A stretch of 64,000 bases of DNA, taken from positions 14,522,713 to 14,586,712 of the forward strand of contig OY979723.1 in NCBI GenBank assembly GCA_963855995.1, in the 5' to 3' direction. The DNA comes from Muricea muricata. Lineage: Eukaryota; Cnidaria; Anthozoa; Malacalcyonacea; Plexauridae. Position 1 is the first letter of the stretch; each line of letters opens with the position of its first letter. Shown here one piece after another: positions 34,419 through 50,240 of this stretch. Made by a program: the position numbers and the translations under genes. Under the pieces are notes generated by a model, which saw only the letters and a list, made by a program, of their open reading frames with translations, searched no databases and was not told the origin of the DNA.

Positions 34419-37400
34419 AAAAAACAAACTTTGACTAAAAAGTATAAAATAGACATCGCCAGGATTCGAACCCCAAACTGCGGCATGGAAGACATTTACC
34501 TTGACCACTACGACACAGCACAACAATCAACAAGCCGTGTTTGAAAACGGTATTTAACATTGTCGCTTAAAAAAGATAGCATAACCATGGTTAAATGGAC
34601 CAAGTATTGCTATAAAAGATGGCTTTGAAAACGGTATTTAACATTGTCGCTTAAAAAAGAGAGCATAACCATGGTGAAATGGACCAAGTATTGTTATAAA
34701 AGATGGCTTTGGACATTTGGCGCCCTGACAGAATTGGGCGTTGTTGTCGCCAACATTAACATCCAATTGACTGCCTTCGCCTAATATCCACCATCCCTGG
34801 TCCGGGTTCGAACTGTTAGGGGAGGGTGGAAGCGGCCCCCAGACCATAAGTGCTAAAACCCTGGAATTCCAGATTCGAATCCGACCATCGACAGTATAGA
34901 ATCACCGTTTGTATATATGTACGTTAGCCTCTGCTGCTTGCAAAGATTGTGGTGCATTAACACCGCGGAAACGTGACGTACCATAGCGTCACGCTTTTTG
35001 CAATACCTGAATTTAAGAGTCTAGAGGTGCATAAAAAAATTTTTTTTGCATTAATATTATTGTCAATTAACCCCAAAAATAACCCTAACACTAACCCTGA
35101 CCCTAATTATAAAGAAAAAAACTCAAAAAAAAAAAACTTTGACTCAAAAGTATAAAATAGACGTCGCCATTATTCGAACCCCAAACTGCGGCATGGAAGA
35201 CATTCACCTTGACTACTACGACACAGCACAACAATCAACAAACCGTGTTTGAAAACGGTATTTAACATTGTCGCTTAAAAAAGAGAGCATAACCATGGTG
35301 AAATGGACCAAGTGTTGTCATAAAAGATGGCTTTGGACATTTGGCGCCCTGACAGGATTGGACGTTGTCGTCGCCAACATTAACATCCAATTGACTGCCT
35401 TCGCCTAATATCCACCATCCCTGGCCCGAATTCGAGCTGTTAGGGGGGGGGGGGTAGGAGCGGCCCCCAGACCATAAGTGCTAAAACCCTGGAATTCCAG
35501 ATTCGAATTCGACCATCGATAGTATAGAATCACCGTTTGTATATATGTACGTTAGCCTCTGCTGCTTGCAAAGATTGTGGTGCATTAACACCGCGGAAAC
35601 GTGACGTACCATGGCGTCACGCTTTTTGCAATACCAGAATTTAAGAGTCTAGAGGTGCTTAAAAAAATTTTTTTTGCATTAATATTATTGTCAATCAACC
35701 CCAAAAATAACCCTAACACTAACCCTCACCTTAATTACAAAGAAAAAAACTCAAAAAAAAACAACTTTGACTCAAAAGTATAAAATAGACGTCGCCGGGA
35801 TTCGAACCCCAAACTGCGGCATGGAAGACATTCACCTCGACCACTACGACACAGCACAACAATCAACAAACCGTGTTTGAAAACGGTATTTAACATTGTC
35901 GCTTAAAAAAGAGAGCATAACCATGGTGAAATGGACCAAGTAATGTTATAAAAGATGGCTTTGGACATTTGGCGCCCTGGCGGAATTTGGACGTTGTTGT
36001 CGCCAACATTAACATCCAATTGACTGCCTTCGCCTTGTATCCACCATCCCTGGCCCGAATTCGGACTGTTAGGGGAGGGTAGAAGCGGCCCCCAGACAAT
36101 AAGTGCTAGAACCCTGGAATTCCAGATTCGAATTCGACCATCGATAGTATAGAATCACCGTTTGTATATATGTACGTTAGCCTCTGCTGCTTGCAAAGAT
36201 TGTGGTGCATTAACACCGCGGAAACGTGACGTACCATCGCGTCACGCTTTTTGCAATACCTGAATTTAAGAGTCTAGAGGTGCTTAAAAAAATTTTTTTG
36301 CATTAATATTATTGTCAATCAACCCAAAAACTAACCCTAACACTAACCCTGACCTTAATTATAAAGAAAAAAACTCAAAAAAAAAACTTTGACTCAAAAG
36401 TATAAAATAGACGTCGCCGGGATTCGAACCCCAAACTGCGGCATGGAAGACATTTACCTTGACCACTACGACACAGCACAACAATCAACAAACCGTGTTT
36501 GAAAACGGTATTTAACATTGTCGCTTAAAAAAGAGAGCATAGCCATGGTGAAATGGACAGAGTATTGTTATAAAAGATGGCTTTGGACATTTGGCGCCCT
36601 GGCGGAATTGGACGTTGTTGTCGCCAACATTAACATCCAATTGACTGCCTTCGCCTTGTATCCACCATCCCTGGCCCGAATTCGAACTGTTAGGGGAGGG
36701 TAGAAGCGGCCCCCAGACCATAAGTGCTAGAACCCTGGGATTCCAGATTCGAATTCGACCATCGATAGTATAGAATCACCGTTTGTATATATGTACGTTA
36801 GCCTCTGCTGCTTGCAAAGATTGTGGTGCATTAACACCGCGGAAACGTGACGTACCATCGCGTCACGCTTTTTGCAATACCTGAATTTAAGAGTCTAGAG
36901 GTGCTTAAAAAAATTTTTTTGCATTAATATTATTGTCAATCAACCCCAAAAATAACCCTAACACTAACCCTGACCTTAATTATAAAGAAAAAAACTCAAA
37001 AAAAAAAAACTTTGACTCAAAAGTATAAAATAGACGTCGCCGGGATTCGAACCCCAAACTGCGGCATGGAAGACATTTACCTTGACCACTACGACACAGC
37101 ACAACAATCACCAAACCGTGTTTGAAAACGGTATTTAACATTGTCGCTTAAAAAGAGAGCATAACCATGGTGAAATTGACCAAGTATTGCTATAAAAGAT
37201 GGCTTTAAGCATTTGGCGCCCTGGCGGAATTGGACGTTGTTGTCGCCAACATTAACATCCAATTGACTGCCTTCGCCTTGTATCCACCATCCCTGGCCCG
37301 AATTCGAACTGTTAGGGGAGGGTAGGAGCGGCCCCCAGACCATGGGTGCTAAAACCCTGGAATTCCAGATTCGAATTTTTGCAATACCTGAATTTAAGAG

Positions 37401-38112
37401 TCTAGAGGTGCTTAAAAAAATTTTTTTGCATTAATATTATTGTCAATCAACCCCAAAAATAACCCTAACACTAACCCTGACCTTAATTATAAAGAAAAAA
37501 ACTCAAAAAAAAAAGTATAAATAAGACGTCGCCGGGATTCGAACCCCAAACTGCGGCATGGAAGACATTTACCTTGACCACTACGACACAGCACAACAAT
37601 CAACAAACCGTGTTTGAAAACGGTATTTAACATTGTCGCTTAAAAAACAGAGCATAACCATGGTGAAATGGACAGAGTATTGTTATAAAAGATGGCTTTG
37701 GACATTTGGCGCCCTGGCGGAATTGGACGTTGTTGTCGCCAACATTAACATCCAATTGACGGCCTTCGCCTAATATCCACCATCCCTGGCCCGAATTCGA
37801 ACTGTTAGGGGAGGGTAGAAGCGGCCCCCAGACCATGAGTGCTGAAACCCTGGAATTCCAGATTCGAATTCGACCATCGATAGTATAGAATCACCGTTTG
37901 TATATATGTACGTTAGCCTCTGCTGCTTGCAAAGATTGTGGTGCATTAACACCGCGGAAACGTGACGTACCATCGCGTCACGCTTTTTGCAATACCTGAA
38001 TTTAAGAGTCTAGAGGTGCTTAAAAAAATTTTTTTGCATTAATATTATTGTCAATCAACCCCAAAAATAACCCTAACACTAACCCTGACCTTAATTATAA
38101 AGAAAAAAACTC

Positions 38113-38222
38113 AAAAAAAAAAACTTTGACTCAAAAGTATAAAATAGACGTCGCCGGGATTCGAACCCCAAACTGCGGCATGGAAGACATTCACCTCGAC
38201 CACTACGACACAGCACAACAAT
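38113..38222 (-). ncRNA. tRNA-derived polymerase III-type module (representative of most satellite B units)
   Basis: On the minus strand, TGTCGTAGTGG (38210-38200) fits the A box consensus TGGCNNAGYGG with one change. GGTTCGAATCC (38167-38157) is a perfect B box, 32 bases downstream, the spacing of a normal tRNA. A run of eleven T (38123-38113) follows about 33 bases later and would act as a polymerase III terminator. The predicted transcript is about 105-110 nt. The acceptor, D and anticodon stems do not pair, so it is not a working tRNA; it resembles a tRNA-derived SINE head. The same module recurs every unit except four (near 41218, 46182, 49903, 51136), where a deletion joins AAAAAAACT to ACGACACAGC. 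Transcription is not shown. Confidence 0.5.
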
Positions 38223-38870
38223 CAACAAACCGTGTTTGAAAACGGTATTTAACATTGTCGCTTAAAAAAGAGAGCATAACCATGGTGAAATGGACCAAGT
38301 ATTGTTATAAAAGATGGCTTTGGACATTTGGCGCCCTGGCGGAATTGGACGTTGTTGTCGCCAACATTAACATCCAATTGACTGCCTTCGCCTTGTATCC
38401 ACCATCCCTGGCCCGAATTCGAACTGTTAGGGGAGGGTAGAAGCGGCCCCCAGACCATAAGTGCTAAGACCCTGGAATTCCAGATTCGAATTCGACCATC
38501 GATAGTATAGAATCACCGTTTGTATATATGTACGTTAGCCTCTGCTGCTTGCAAAGATTGTGGTGCATTAACACCGCGGAAACGTGACGTACCATCGTGT
38601 CACGCTTTTTGCAATACCTGAATTTAAGAGTCTAGAGGTGCTTAAAAAAATTTTTTTGCATTAATATTATTGTCAATCAACCCCAAAAATAACCCTAACA
38701 CTAACCCTGACCTTAATTATAAAGAAAAAAACTCAAAAAAAAAAACTTTGACTCAAAAGTATAAAATAGACGTCGCCGGGATTCGAACCCCAAACTGCGG
38801 CATGGAAGACATTTACCTTGACCACTACGACACAGCACAACAATCAACAAACCGTGTTTAAAAACGGTAT

Positions 38871-41800
38871 TTAACATTGTCGCTTAAAAAAGAGAGCATA
38901 ACCATGGTGAAATGGACAGAGTATTGTTATAAAAGATGGCTTTGGACATTTGGCGCCCTGGCGGAATTGGACGTTGTTGTCGCCAACATTAACATCCAAT
39001 TGACTGCCTTCGCCTAATGTCCACCATCCCTGGCCCGAATTCGAACTGTTAGGGGAGGGTAGAAGCGGCCCCCAGACCATAGGTGCTAAAACCCTGGAAT
39101 TCCAGATTCGAATTCGACCATCGATAGTATAGAATCACCGTTTGTATATATGTACGTTAGCCTCTGCTGCTTGCAAAGATTGTGGTGCATTAACACCGCG
39201 GAAACGTGACGTACCATCGCGTCACGCTTTTTGCAATACCTGAATTTAAGAGTCTAGAGGTGCTTAAAAAAATTTTTTTGCATTAATATTATTGTCAATC
39301 AACCCCAAAAATAACCCTAACACTAACCTTGACCTTAATTATAAAGAAAAAAACTCAAAAAAAAAAACTTTGACTCAAAAGTATAAAATAGACGTCGCCG
39401 GGATTCGAACCCCAAACTGCGGCATGGAAGACATTTACCTTGACCACTACGACACAGCACAACAATCAACAAACCGTGTTTAAAAACGGTATTTAACATT
39501 GTCGCTTAAAAAAGAGAGCATAACCATGGTGAAATGGACAGAGTATTGTTATAAAAGATGGCTTTGGACATTTGGCGCCCTGGCGGAATTGGACGTTGTT
39601 GTCGCCAACATTAACATCCAATTGACTGCCTTCGCCTAATGTCCACCATCCCTGGCCCGAATTCGAACTGTTAGGGGAGGGTAGAAGCGGCCCCCAGACC
39701 ATAGGTGCTAAAACCCTGGAATTCCAGATTCGAATTCGACCATCGATAGTATAGAATCACCGTTTGTATATATGTACGTTAGCCTCTGCTGCTTGCAAAG
39801 ATTGTGGTGCATTAACACCGCGGAAACGTGACGTACCATCGCGTCACGCTTTTTGCAATACCTGAATTTAAGAGTCTAGAGGTGCTTAAAAAAATTTTTT
39901 TGCATTAATATTATTGTCAATCAACCCCAAAAATAACCCTAACACTAACCCTGACCTTAATTATAAAGAAAAAAACTCAAAAAAAAAAACTTTGACTCAA
40001 AAGTATAAAATAGACGTCGCCGGGATTCGAACCCCAAACTGCGGCATGGAAGACATTTACCTTGACCACTACGACACAGCACAACAATCAACAAACCGTG
40101 TTTGAAAACGGTATTTAACATTGTCGCTTAAAAAAGAGAGCATAACCATGGTGAAATGGACAGAGTATTGTTATAAAAGATGGCTTTGGACATTTGGCGC
40201 CCTGGCGGAATTGGACGTTGTTGTCGCCAACATTAACATCCAATTGACTGCCTTCGCCTAATATCCACCATCCCTGGCCCGAATTCGAACCGTTAGGGGA
40301 GGGTAGAAGCGGCCCCCAGACCATGAGTGCTAAAACCCTGGAATTCCAGATTCGAATTCGACCATCGATAGTATAGAATCACCGTTTGTATATATGTACG
40401 TTAGCCTCTGCTGCTTGCAAAGATTGTGGTGCATTAACACCGCGGAAACGTGACGTACCATCGCGTCACGCTTTTTGCAATACCTGAATTTAAGAGTCTA
40501 GAGGTGCTTAAAAAAATTTTTTTGCATTAATATTATTGTCAATCAACCCCAAAAATAACCCTAACACTAACCCTGACCTTAATTATAAAGAAAAAAACTC
40601 AAAAAAAAAAACTTTGACTCAAAAGTATAAAATAGACGTCGCCGGGATTCGAACCCCAAACTGCGGCATGGAAGACATTTACCTTGACCACTACGACACA
40701 GCACAACAATCACCAAACCGTGTTTGAAAACGGTATTTAACATTGTCGCTTAAAAAGAGAGCATAACCATGGTGAAATTGACCAAGTAGTGCTATAAAAG
40801 ATGGCTTTGGACATTTGGCGCCCTGGCGGAATTGGACGTTGTTGTCGCCAACATTAACATCCAATTGACTGCCTTCGCCTAATATCCACCATCCCTGGCC
40901 CGAATTCGAACTGTTAGGGGAGGGTAGAAGCGGCCCCCAGACCATGAGTGCTAAAACCCTGGAATTCCAGATTCGAATTCGACCATCGATAGTATAGAAT
41001 CACCGTTTGTATATATGTACGTTAGCCTCTGCTGCTTGCAAAGATTGTGGTGCATTAACACCGCGGAAACGTGACGTACCATCGCGTCACGCTTTTTGCA
41101 ATACCTGAATTTAAGAGTCTAGAGGTGCTTAAAAAATTTTTTTGCATTAATATTATTGTCAATCAACCCCAAAAATAACCCTAACACTAACCCTGACCTT
41201 AATTATAAAGAAAAAAACTACGACACAGCACAACAATCACTAAACCGTGTTTGAAAACGGTATTTAACATTGTCGCTTAAAAAGAGAGCATAACCATGGT
41301 GAAATTGACCAAGTATTGCTATAAAAAATGGCTTTGAAAACGGTATTTAACATTGTCGCTTAAAAAAGAGAGCATAACCATGGTGAAATGGACCAAGTAT
41401 TGTTATGAAAGATGGCTTTGGACATTTGGCGCCCTGACAGAATTGGACGTTGTTGTCGTTAACGTTGACATCCAATTGACTGCCTTCGCCTAATATCCAC
41501 CATCCCTGGCCCGAATTCGAACTGTTAGGGGAGGGTAGAAGCGGCCCCCAGACCATGGGTGCTAAAACCCTGGAATTCCAGATTCGAATTCGACCATCGA
41601 TAGTATAGAATCACCGTTTGTATATATGTACGTTAGCCTCTGCTGCTTGCAAAGATTGTGGTGCATTAACACCGCGGAAACGTGACGTACCATCGCGTCA
41701 CGCTTTTTGCAATACCTGAATTTAAGAGTCTAGAGGTGCTTAAAAAAATTTTTTTACATTAATATTATTGTCAATCAACCCCAAAAATAACCCTAACACT

Positions 41801-44800
41801 AACCCTGACCTTAATTATAAAGAAAAAAACTCAAAAAAAAAAACTTTGACTCAAAAGTATAAAATAGACGTCGCCGGGATTCGAACCCCAAACTGCGGCA
41901 TGGAAGACATTCACCTCGACCACTACGACACAGGACAACAATCAACAAACCGTGTTTGAAAACGGTATTTAACATTGTCGCTTAAAAAAGAGAGCATAAC
42001 CATGGTGAAATGGACCAAGTATTGTTATAAAAGATGGCTTTGGACATTTGGCGCCCTGGCGGAATTGGACGTTGTTGTCGCCAACATTAACATCCAATTG
42101 ACTGCCTTCGCCTTGTATCCACCATCCCTGGCCCGAATTCGAACTGTTAGGGGAGGGTAGAAGCGGCCCCCAGACCATGAGTGCTGAAACCCTGGAATTC
42201 CAGATTCGAATTCGACCATCGATAGTATAGAATCACCGTTTGTATATATGTACGTTAGCCTCTGCTGCTTGCAAAGATTGTGGTGCATTAACACCGCGGA
42301 AACGTGACGTACCATCGTGTCACGCTTTTTGCAATACCTGAATTTAAGAGTCTAGAGGTGCTTAAAAAAATTTTTTTGCATTAATATTATTGTCAATCAA
42401 CCCCAAAAATAACCCTAACACTAACCCTGACCTTAATTATAAAGAAAAAAACTCAAAAAAAAAAACTTTGACTCAAAAGTATAAAATAGACGTCGCCGGG
42501 ATTCGAACCCCAAACTGCGGCATGGAAGACATTTACCTTGACCACTACGACACAGCACAACAATCAACAAACCGTGTTTAAAAACGGTATTTAACATTGT
42601 CGCTTAAAAAAGAGAGCATAACCATGGTGAAATGGACAGAGTATTGTTATAAAAGATGGCTTTGGACATTTGGCGCCCTGGCGGAATTGGACGTTGTTGT
42701 CGCCAACATTAACATCCAATTGACTGCCTTCGCCTAATGTCCACCATCCCTGGCCCGAATTCGAACTGTTAGGGGAGGGTAGAAGCGGCCCCCAGACCAT
42801 AGGTGCTAAAACCCTGGAATTCCAGATTCGAATTCGACCATCGATAGTATAGAATCACCGTTTGTATATATGTACGTTAGCCTCTGCTGCTTGCAAAGAT
42901 TGTGGTGCATTAACACCGCGGAAACGTGACGTACCATCGCGTCACGCTTTTTGCAATACCTGAATTTAAGAGTCTAGAGGTGCTTAAAAAAATTTTTTTG
43001 CATTAATATTATTGTCAATCAACCCCAAAAATAACCCTAACACTAACCTTGACCTTAATTATAAAGAAAAAAACTCAAAAAAAAAACTTTGACTCAAAAG
43101 TATAAAATAGACGTCGCCGGGATTCGAACCCCAAACTGCGGCATGGAAGACATTTACCTTGACCACTACGACACAGCACAACAATCAACAAACCGTGTTT
43201 AAAAACGGTATTTAACATTGTCGCTTAAAAAAGAGAGCATAACCATGGTGAAATGGACAGAGTATTGTTATAAAAGATGGCTTTGGACATTTGGCGCCCT
43301 GGCGGAATTGGACGTTGTTGTCGCCAACATTAACATCCAATTGACTGCCTTCGCCTAATGTCCACCATCCCTGGCCCGAATTCGAACTGTTAGGGGAGGG
43401 TAGAAGCGGCCCCCAGACCATGAGTGCTGAAACCCTGGAATTCCAGATTCGAATTCGACCATCGATAGTATAGAATCACCGTTTGTATATATGTACGTTA
43501 GCCTCTGCTGCTTGCAAAGATTGTGGTGCATTAACACCGCGGAAACGTGACGTACCATCGTGTCACGCTTTTTGCAATACCTGAATTTAAGAGTCTAGAG
43601 GTGCTTAAAAAAATTTTTTTGCATTAATATTATTGTCAATCAACCCCAAAAATAACCCTAACACTAACCCTGACCTTAATTATAAAGAAAAAAACTCAAA
43701 AAAAAAAACTTTGACTCAAAAGTATAAAATAGACGTCGCCGGGATTCGAACCCCAAACTGCGGCATGGAAGACATTTACCTTGACCACTACGACACAGCA
43801 CAACAATCAACAAACCGTGTTTAAAAACGGTATTTAACATTGTCGCTTAAAAAAGAGAGCATAACCATGGTGAAATGGACAGAGTATTGTTATAAAAGAT
43901 GGCTTTGGACATTTGGCGCCATGGCGGAATTGGACGTTGTTGTCGCCAACATTAACATCCAATTGACTGCCTTCGCCTAATGTCCACCATCCCTGGCCCG
44001 AATTCGAACTGTTAGGGGAGGGTAGAAGCGGCCCCCAGACCATAGGTGCTAAAACCCTGGAATTCCAGATTCGAATTCGACCATCGATAGTATAGAATCA
44101 CCGTTTGTATATATGTACGTTAGCCTCTGCTGCTTGCAAAGATTGTGGTGCATTAACACCGCGGAAACGTGACGTACCATCGCGTCACGCTTTTTGCAAT
44201 ACCTGAATTTAAGAGTCTAGAGGTGCTTAAAAAAATTTTTTTGCATTAATATTATTGTCAATCAACCCCAAAAATAACCCTAACACTAACCTTGACCTTA
44301 ATTATAAAGAAAAAAACTCAAAAAAAAAAACTTTGACTCAAAAGTATAAAATAGACGTCGCCGGGATTCGAACCCCAAACTGCGGCATGGAAGACATTTA
44401 CCTTGACCACTACGACACAGCACAACAATCAACAAACCGTGTTTAAAAACGGTATTTAACATTGTCGCTTAAAAAAGAGAGCATAACCATGGTGAAATGG
44501 ACAGAGTATTGTTATAAAAGATGGCTTTGGACATTTGGCGCCCTGGCGGAATTGGACGTTGTTGTCGCCAACATTAACATCCAATTGACTGCCTTCGCCT
44601 AATGTCCACCATCCCTGGCCCGAATTCGAACTGTTAGGGGAGGGTAGAAGCGGCCCCCAGACCATAGGTGCTAAAACCCTGGAATTCCAGATTCGAATTC
44701 GACCATCGATAGCATAGAATCACCGTTTGTATATATGTACGTTAGCCTCTGCTGCTTGCAAAGATTGTGGTGCATTAACACCGCGGAAACGTGACGTACC

Positions 44801-47800
44801 ATCGCGTCACGCTTTTTGCAATACCTGAATTTAAGAGTCTAGAGGTGCTTAAAAAAATTTTTTTGCATTAATATTATTGTCAATCAACCCCAAAAATAAC
44901 CCTAACACTAACCCTGACCTTAATTATAAAGAAAAAAACTCAAAAAAAAAAACTTTGACTCAAAAGTATAAAATAGACGTCGCCGGGATTCGAACCCCAA
45001 ACTGCGGCATGGAAGACATTTACCTTGACCACTACGACACAGCACAACAATCAACAAACCGTGTTTGAAAACGGTATTTAACATTGTCGCTTAAAAAAGA
45101 GAGCATAACCATGGTGAAATGGACAGAGTATTGTTATAAAAGATGGCTTTGGACATTTGGCGCCCTGGCGGAATTGGACGTTGTTGTCGCCAACATTAAC
45201 ATCCAATTGACTGCCTTCGCCTAATATCCACCATCCCTGGCCCGAATTCGAACCGTTAGGGGAGGGTAGAAGCGGCCCCCAGACCATGAGTGCTAAAACC
45301 CTGGAATTCCAGATTCGAATTCGACCATCGATAGTATAGAATCACCGTTTGTATATATGTACGTTAGCCTCTGCTGCTTGCAAAGATTGTGGTGCATTAA
45401 CACCGCGGAAACGTGACGTACCATCGCGTCACGCTTTTTGCAATACCTGAATTTAAGAGTCTAGAGGTGCTTAAAAAAATTTTTTTGCATTAATATTATT
45501 GTCAATCAACCCCAAAAATAACCCTAACACTAACCCTGACCTTAATTATAAAGAAAAAAACTCAAAAAAAAAAACTTTGACTCAAAAGTATAAAATAGAC
45601 GTCGCCGGGATTCGAACCCCAAACTGCGGCATGGAAGACATTTACCTTGACCACTACGACACAGCACAACAATCACCAAACCGTGTTTGAAAACGGTATT
45701 TAACATTGTCGCTTAAAAAGAGAGCATAACCATGGTGAAATTGACCAAGTAGTGCTATAAAAGATGGCTTTGGACATTTGGCGCCCTGGCGGAATTGGAC
45801 GTTGTTGTCGCCAACATTAACATCCAATTGACTGCCTTCGCCTAATATCCACCATCCCTGGCCCGAATTCGAACTGTTAGGGGAGGGTAGAAGCGGCCCC
45901 CAGACCATGAGTGCTAAAACCCTGGAATTCCAGATTCGAATTCGACCATCGATAGTATAGAATCACCGTTTGTATATATGTACGTTAGCCTCTGCTGCTT
46001 GCAAAGATTGTGGTGCATTAACACCGCGGAAACGTGACGTACCATCGCGTCACGCTTTTTGCAATACCTGAATTTAAGAGTCTAGAGGTGCTTAAAAAAT
46101 TTTTTTGCATTAATATTATTGTCAATCAACCCCAAAAATAACCCTAACACTAACCCTGACCTTAATTATAAAGAAAAAAACTACGACACAGCACAACAAT
46201 CACTAAACCGTGTTTGAAAACGGTATTTAACATTGTCGCTTAAAAAGAGAGCATAACCATGGTGAAATTGACCAAGTATTGCTATAAAAAATGGCTTTGA
46301 AAACGGTATTTAACATTGTCGCTTAAAAAAGAGAGCATAACCATGGTGAAATGGACCAAGTATTGTTATGAAAGATGGCTTTGGACATTTGGCGCCCTGA
46401 CAGAATTGGACGTTGTTGTCGTTAACGTTGACATCCAATTGACTGCCTTCGCCTAATATCCACCATCCCTGGCCCGAATTCGAACTGTTAGGGGAGGGTA
46501 GAAGCGGCCCCCAGACCATGGGTGCTAAAACCCTGGAATTCCAGATTCGAATTCGACCATCGATAGTATAGAATCACCGTTTGTATATATGTACGTTAGC
46601 CTCTGCTGCTTGCAAAGATTGTGGTGCATTAACACCGCGGAAACGTGACGTACCATCGCGTCACGCTTTTTGCAATACCTGAATTTAAGAGTCTAGAGGT
46701 GCTTAAAAAAATTTTTTTGCATTAATATTATTGTCAATCAACCCCAAAAATAACCCTAACACTAACCCTGACCTTAATTATAAAGAAAAAAACTCAAAAA
46801 AAAAAACTTTGACTCAAAAGTATAAAATAGACGTCGCCGGGATTCGAACCCCAAACTGCGGCATGGAAGACATTCACCTCGACCACTACGACACAGGACA
46901 ACAATCAACAAACCGTGTTTGAAAACGGTATTTAACATTGTCGCTTAAAAAAGAGAGCATAACCATGGTGAAATGGACCAAGTATTGTTATAAAAGATGG
47001 CTTTGGACATTTGGCGCCCTGGCGGAATTGGACGTTGTTGTCGCCAACATTAACATCCAATTGACTGCCTTCGCCTTGTATCCACCATCCCTGGCCCGAA
47101 TTCGAACTGTTAGGGGAGGGTAGAAGCGGCCCCCAGACCATGAGTGCTGAAACCCTGGAATTCCAGATTCGAATTCGACCATCGATAGTATAGAATCACC
47201 GTTTGTATATATGTACGTTAGCCTCTGCTGCTTGCAAAGATTGTGGTGCATTAACACCGCGGAAACGTGACGTACCATCGCGTCACGCTTTTTGCAATAC
47301 CTGAATTTAAGAGTCTAGAGGTGCTTAAAAAAATTTTTTTGCATTAATATTATTGTCAATCAACCCCAAAAATAACCCTAACACTAACCCTGACCTTAAT
47401 TATAAAGAAAAAAACTCAAAAAAAAAAACTTTGACTCAAAAGTATAAAATAGACGTCGCCGGGATTCGAACCCCAAACTGCGGCATGGAAGACATTCACC
47501 TCGACCACTACGACACAGCACAACAATCAACAAACCGTGTTTGAAAACGGTATTTAACATTGTCGCTTAAAAAAGAGAGCATAACCATGGTGAAATGGAC
47601 CAAGTATTGTTATAAAAGATGGCTTTGGACATTTGGCGCCCTGGCGGAATTGGACGTTGTTGTCGCCAACATTAACATCCAATTGACTGCCTTCGCCTTG
47701 TATCCACCATCCCTGGCCCGAATTCGAACTGTTAGGGGAGGGTAGAAGCGGCCCCCAGACCATGAGTGCTAAGACCCTGGAATTCCAGATTCGAATTCGA

Positions 47801-50240
47801 CCATCGATAGTATAGAATCACCGTTTGTATATATGTACGTTAGCCTCTGCTGCTTGCAAAGATTGTGGTGCATTAACACCGCGGAAACGTGACGTACCAT
47901 CGTGTCACGCTTTTTGCAATACCTGAATTTAAGAGTCTAGAGGTGCTTAAAAAAATTTTTTTGCATTAATATTATTGTCAATCAACCCCAAAAATAACCC
48001 TAACACTAACCCTGACCTTAATTATAAAGAAAAAAACTCAAAAAAAAAAACTTTGACTCAAAAGTATAAAATAGACGTCGCCGGGATTCGAACCCCAAAC
48101 TGCGGCATGGAAGACATTTACCTTGACCACTACGACACAGCACAACAATCAACAAACCGTGTTTAAAAACGGTATTTAACATTGTCGCTTAAAAAAGAGA
48201 GCATAACCATGGTGAAATGGACAGAGTATTGTTATAAAAGATGGCTTTGGACATTTGGCGCCCTGGCGGAATTGGACGTTGTTGTCGCCAACATTAACAT
48301 CCAATTGACTGCCTTCGCCTAATGTCCACCATCCCTGGCCCGAATTCGAACTGTTAGGGGAGGGTAGAAGCGGCCCCCAGACCATAGGTGCTAAAACCCT
48401 GGAATTCCAGATTCGAATTCGACCATCGATAGTATAGAATCACCGTTTGTATATATGTACGTTAGCCTCTGCTGCTTGCAAAGATTGTGGTGCATTAACA
48501 CCGCGGAAACGTGACGTACCATCGCGTCACGCTTTTTGCAATACCTGAATTTAAGAGTCTAGAGGTGCTTAAAAAAATTTTTTTGCATTAATATTATTGT
48601 CAATCAACCCCAAAAATAACCCTAACACTAACCCTGACCTTAATTATAAAGAAAAAAACTCAAAAAAAAAAACTTTGACTCAAAAGTATAAAATAGACGT
48701 CGCCGGGATTCGAACCCCAAACTGCGGCATGGAAGACATTTACCTTGACCACTACGACACAGCACAACAATCACCAAACCGTGTTTGAAAACGGTATTTA
48801 ACATTGTCGCTTAAAAAAGAGAGCATAACCATGGTGAAATGGACAGAGTATTGTTATAAAAGATGGCTTTGGACATTTGGCGCCCTGGCGGAATTGGACG
48901 TTGTTGTCGCCAAGATTAACATCCAATTGACTGCCTCCGCCTAATATCCACCATCCCTGGCCCGAATTCGAACCGTTAGGGGAGGGTAGAAGCGGCCCCC
49001 AGACCATGAGTGCTAAAACCCTGGAATTCCAGATTCGAATTCGACCATCGATAGTATAGAATCACCGTTTGTATATATGTACGTTAGCCTCTGCTGCTTG
49101 CAAAGATTGTGGTGCATTAACACCGCGGAAACGTGACGTACCATCGCGTCACGCTTTTTGCAATACCTGAATTTAAGAGTCTAGAGGTGCTTAAAAAAAT
49201 TTTTTTGCATTAATATTATTGTCAATCAACCCCAAAAATAACCCTAACACTAACCCTGACCTTAATTATAAAGAAAAAAACTCAAAAAAAAAAACTTTGA
49301 CTCAAAAGTATAAAATAGACGTCGCCGGGATTCGAACCCCAAACTGCGGCATGGAAGACATTTACCTTGACCACTACGACACAGCACAACAATCACCAAA
49401 CCGTGTTTGAAAACGGTATTTAACATTGTCGCTTAAAAAGAGAGCATAACCATGGTGAAATTGACCAAGTAGTGCTATAAAAGATGGCTTTGGACATTTG
49501 GCGCCCTGGCGGAATTGGACGTCGTTGTCGCCAACATTAACATCCAATTGACTGCCTTCGCCTAATATCCACCATCCCTGGCCCGAATTCGAACTGTTAG
49601 GGGAGGGTAGAAGCGGCCCCCAGACCATGAGTGCTAAAACCCTGGAATTCCAGATTCGAATTCGACCATCGATAGTATAGAATCACCGTTTGTATATATG
49701 TACGTTAGCCTCTGCTGCTTGCAAAGATTGTGGTGCATTAACACCGCGGAAACGTGACGTACCATCGCGTCACGCTTTTTGCAATACCTGAATTTAAGAG
49801 TCTAGAGGTGCTTAAAAAAATTTTTTTGCATTAATATTATTGTCAATCAACCCCAAAAATAACCCTAACACTAACCCTGACCTTAATTATAAAGAAAAAA
49901 ACTACGACACAGCACAACAATCACTAAACCGTGTTTGAAAACGGTATTTAACATTGTCGCTTAAAAAGAGAGCATAACCATGGTGAAATTGACCAAGTAT
50001 TGCTATAAAAAATGGCTTTGAAAACGGTATTTAACATTGTCGCTTAAAAAAGAGAGCATAACCATGGTGAAATGGACCAAGTATTGTTATGAAAGATGGC
50101 TTTGGACATTTGGCGCCCTGACAGAATTGGACGTTGTTGTCGTTAACATTGACATCCAATTGACTGCCTTCGCCTAATATCCACCATCCCTGGCCCGAAT
50201 TCGAACTGTTAGGGGAGGGTAGAAGCGGCCCCCAGACCAT
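38871..50240 (+). repeat. Satellite B higher-order blocks (4963-bp and 3720-bp spacing)
   Basis: Marked units recur in the same order. A unit with CGAACCGTTAGGGG lies at 40287, 45250 and about 48970. The unit lacking the tRNA module lies at 41218, 46182 and 49903. The matching spacings are 4963 bp (8 monomers) and then about 3720 bp (6 monomers). A 1.23-kb two-monomer step follows to the next deleted unit at 51136. Confidence 0.8.

Noticed and set aside
38149-38215. Functional tRNA genes (glycine-like, TCC) in satellite B
   Set aside because: A and B boxes are good, but acceptor, D and anticodon stems do not pair and only three clean pairs form in the T stem, so a mature tRNA is not plausible.
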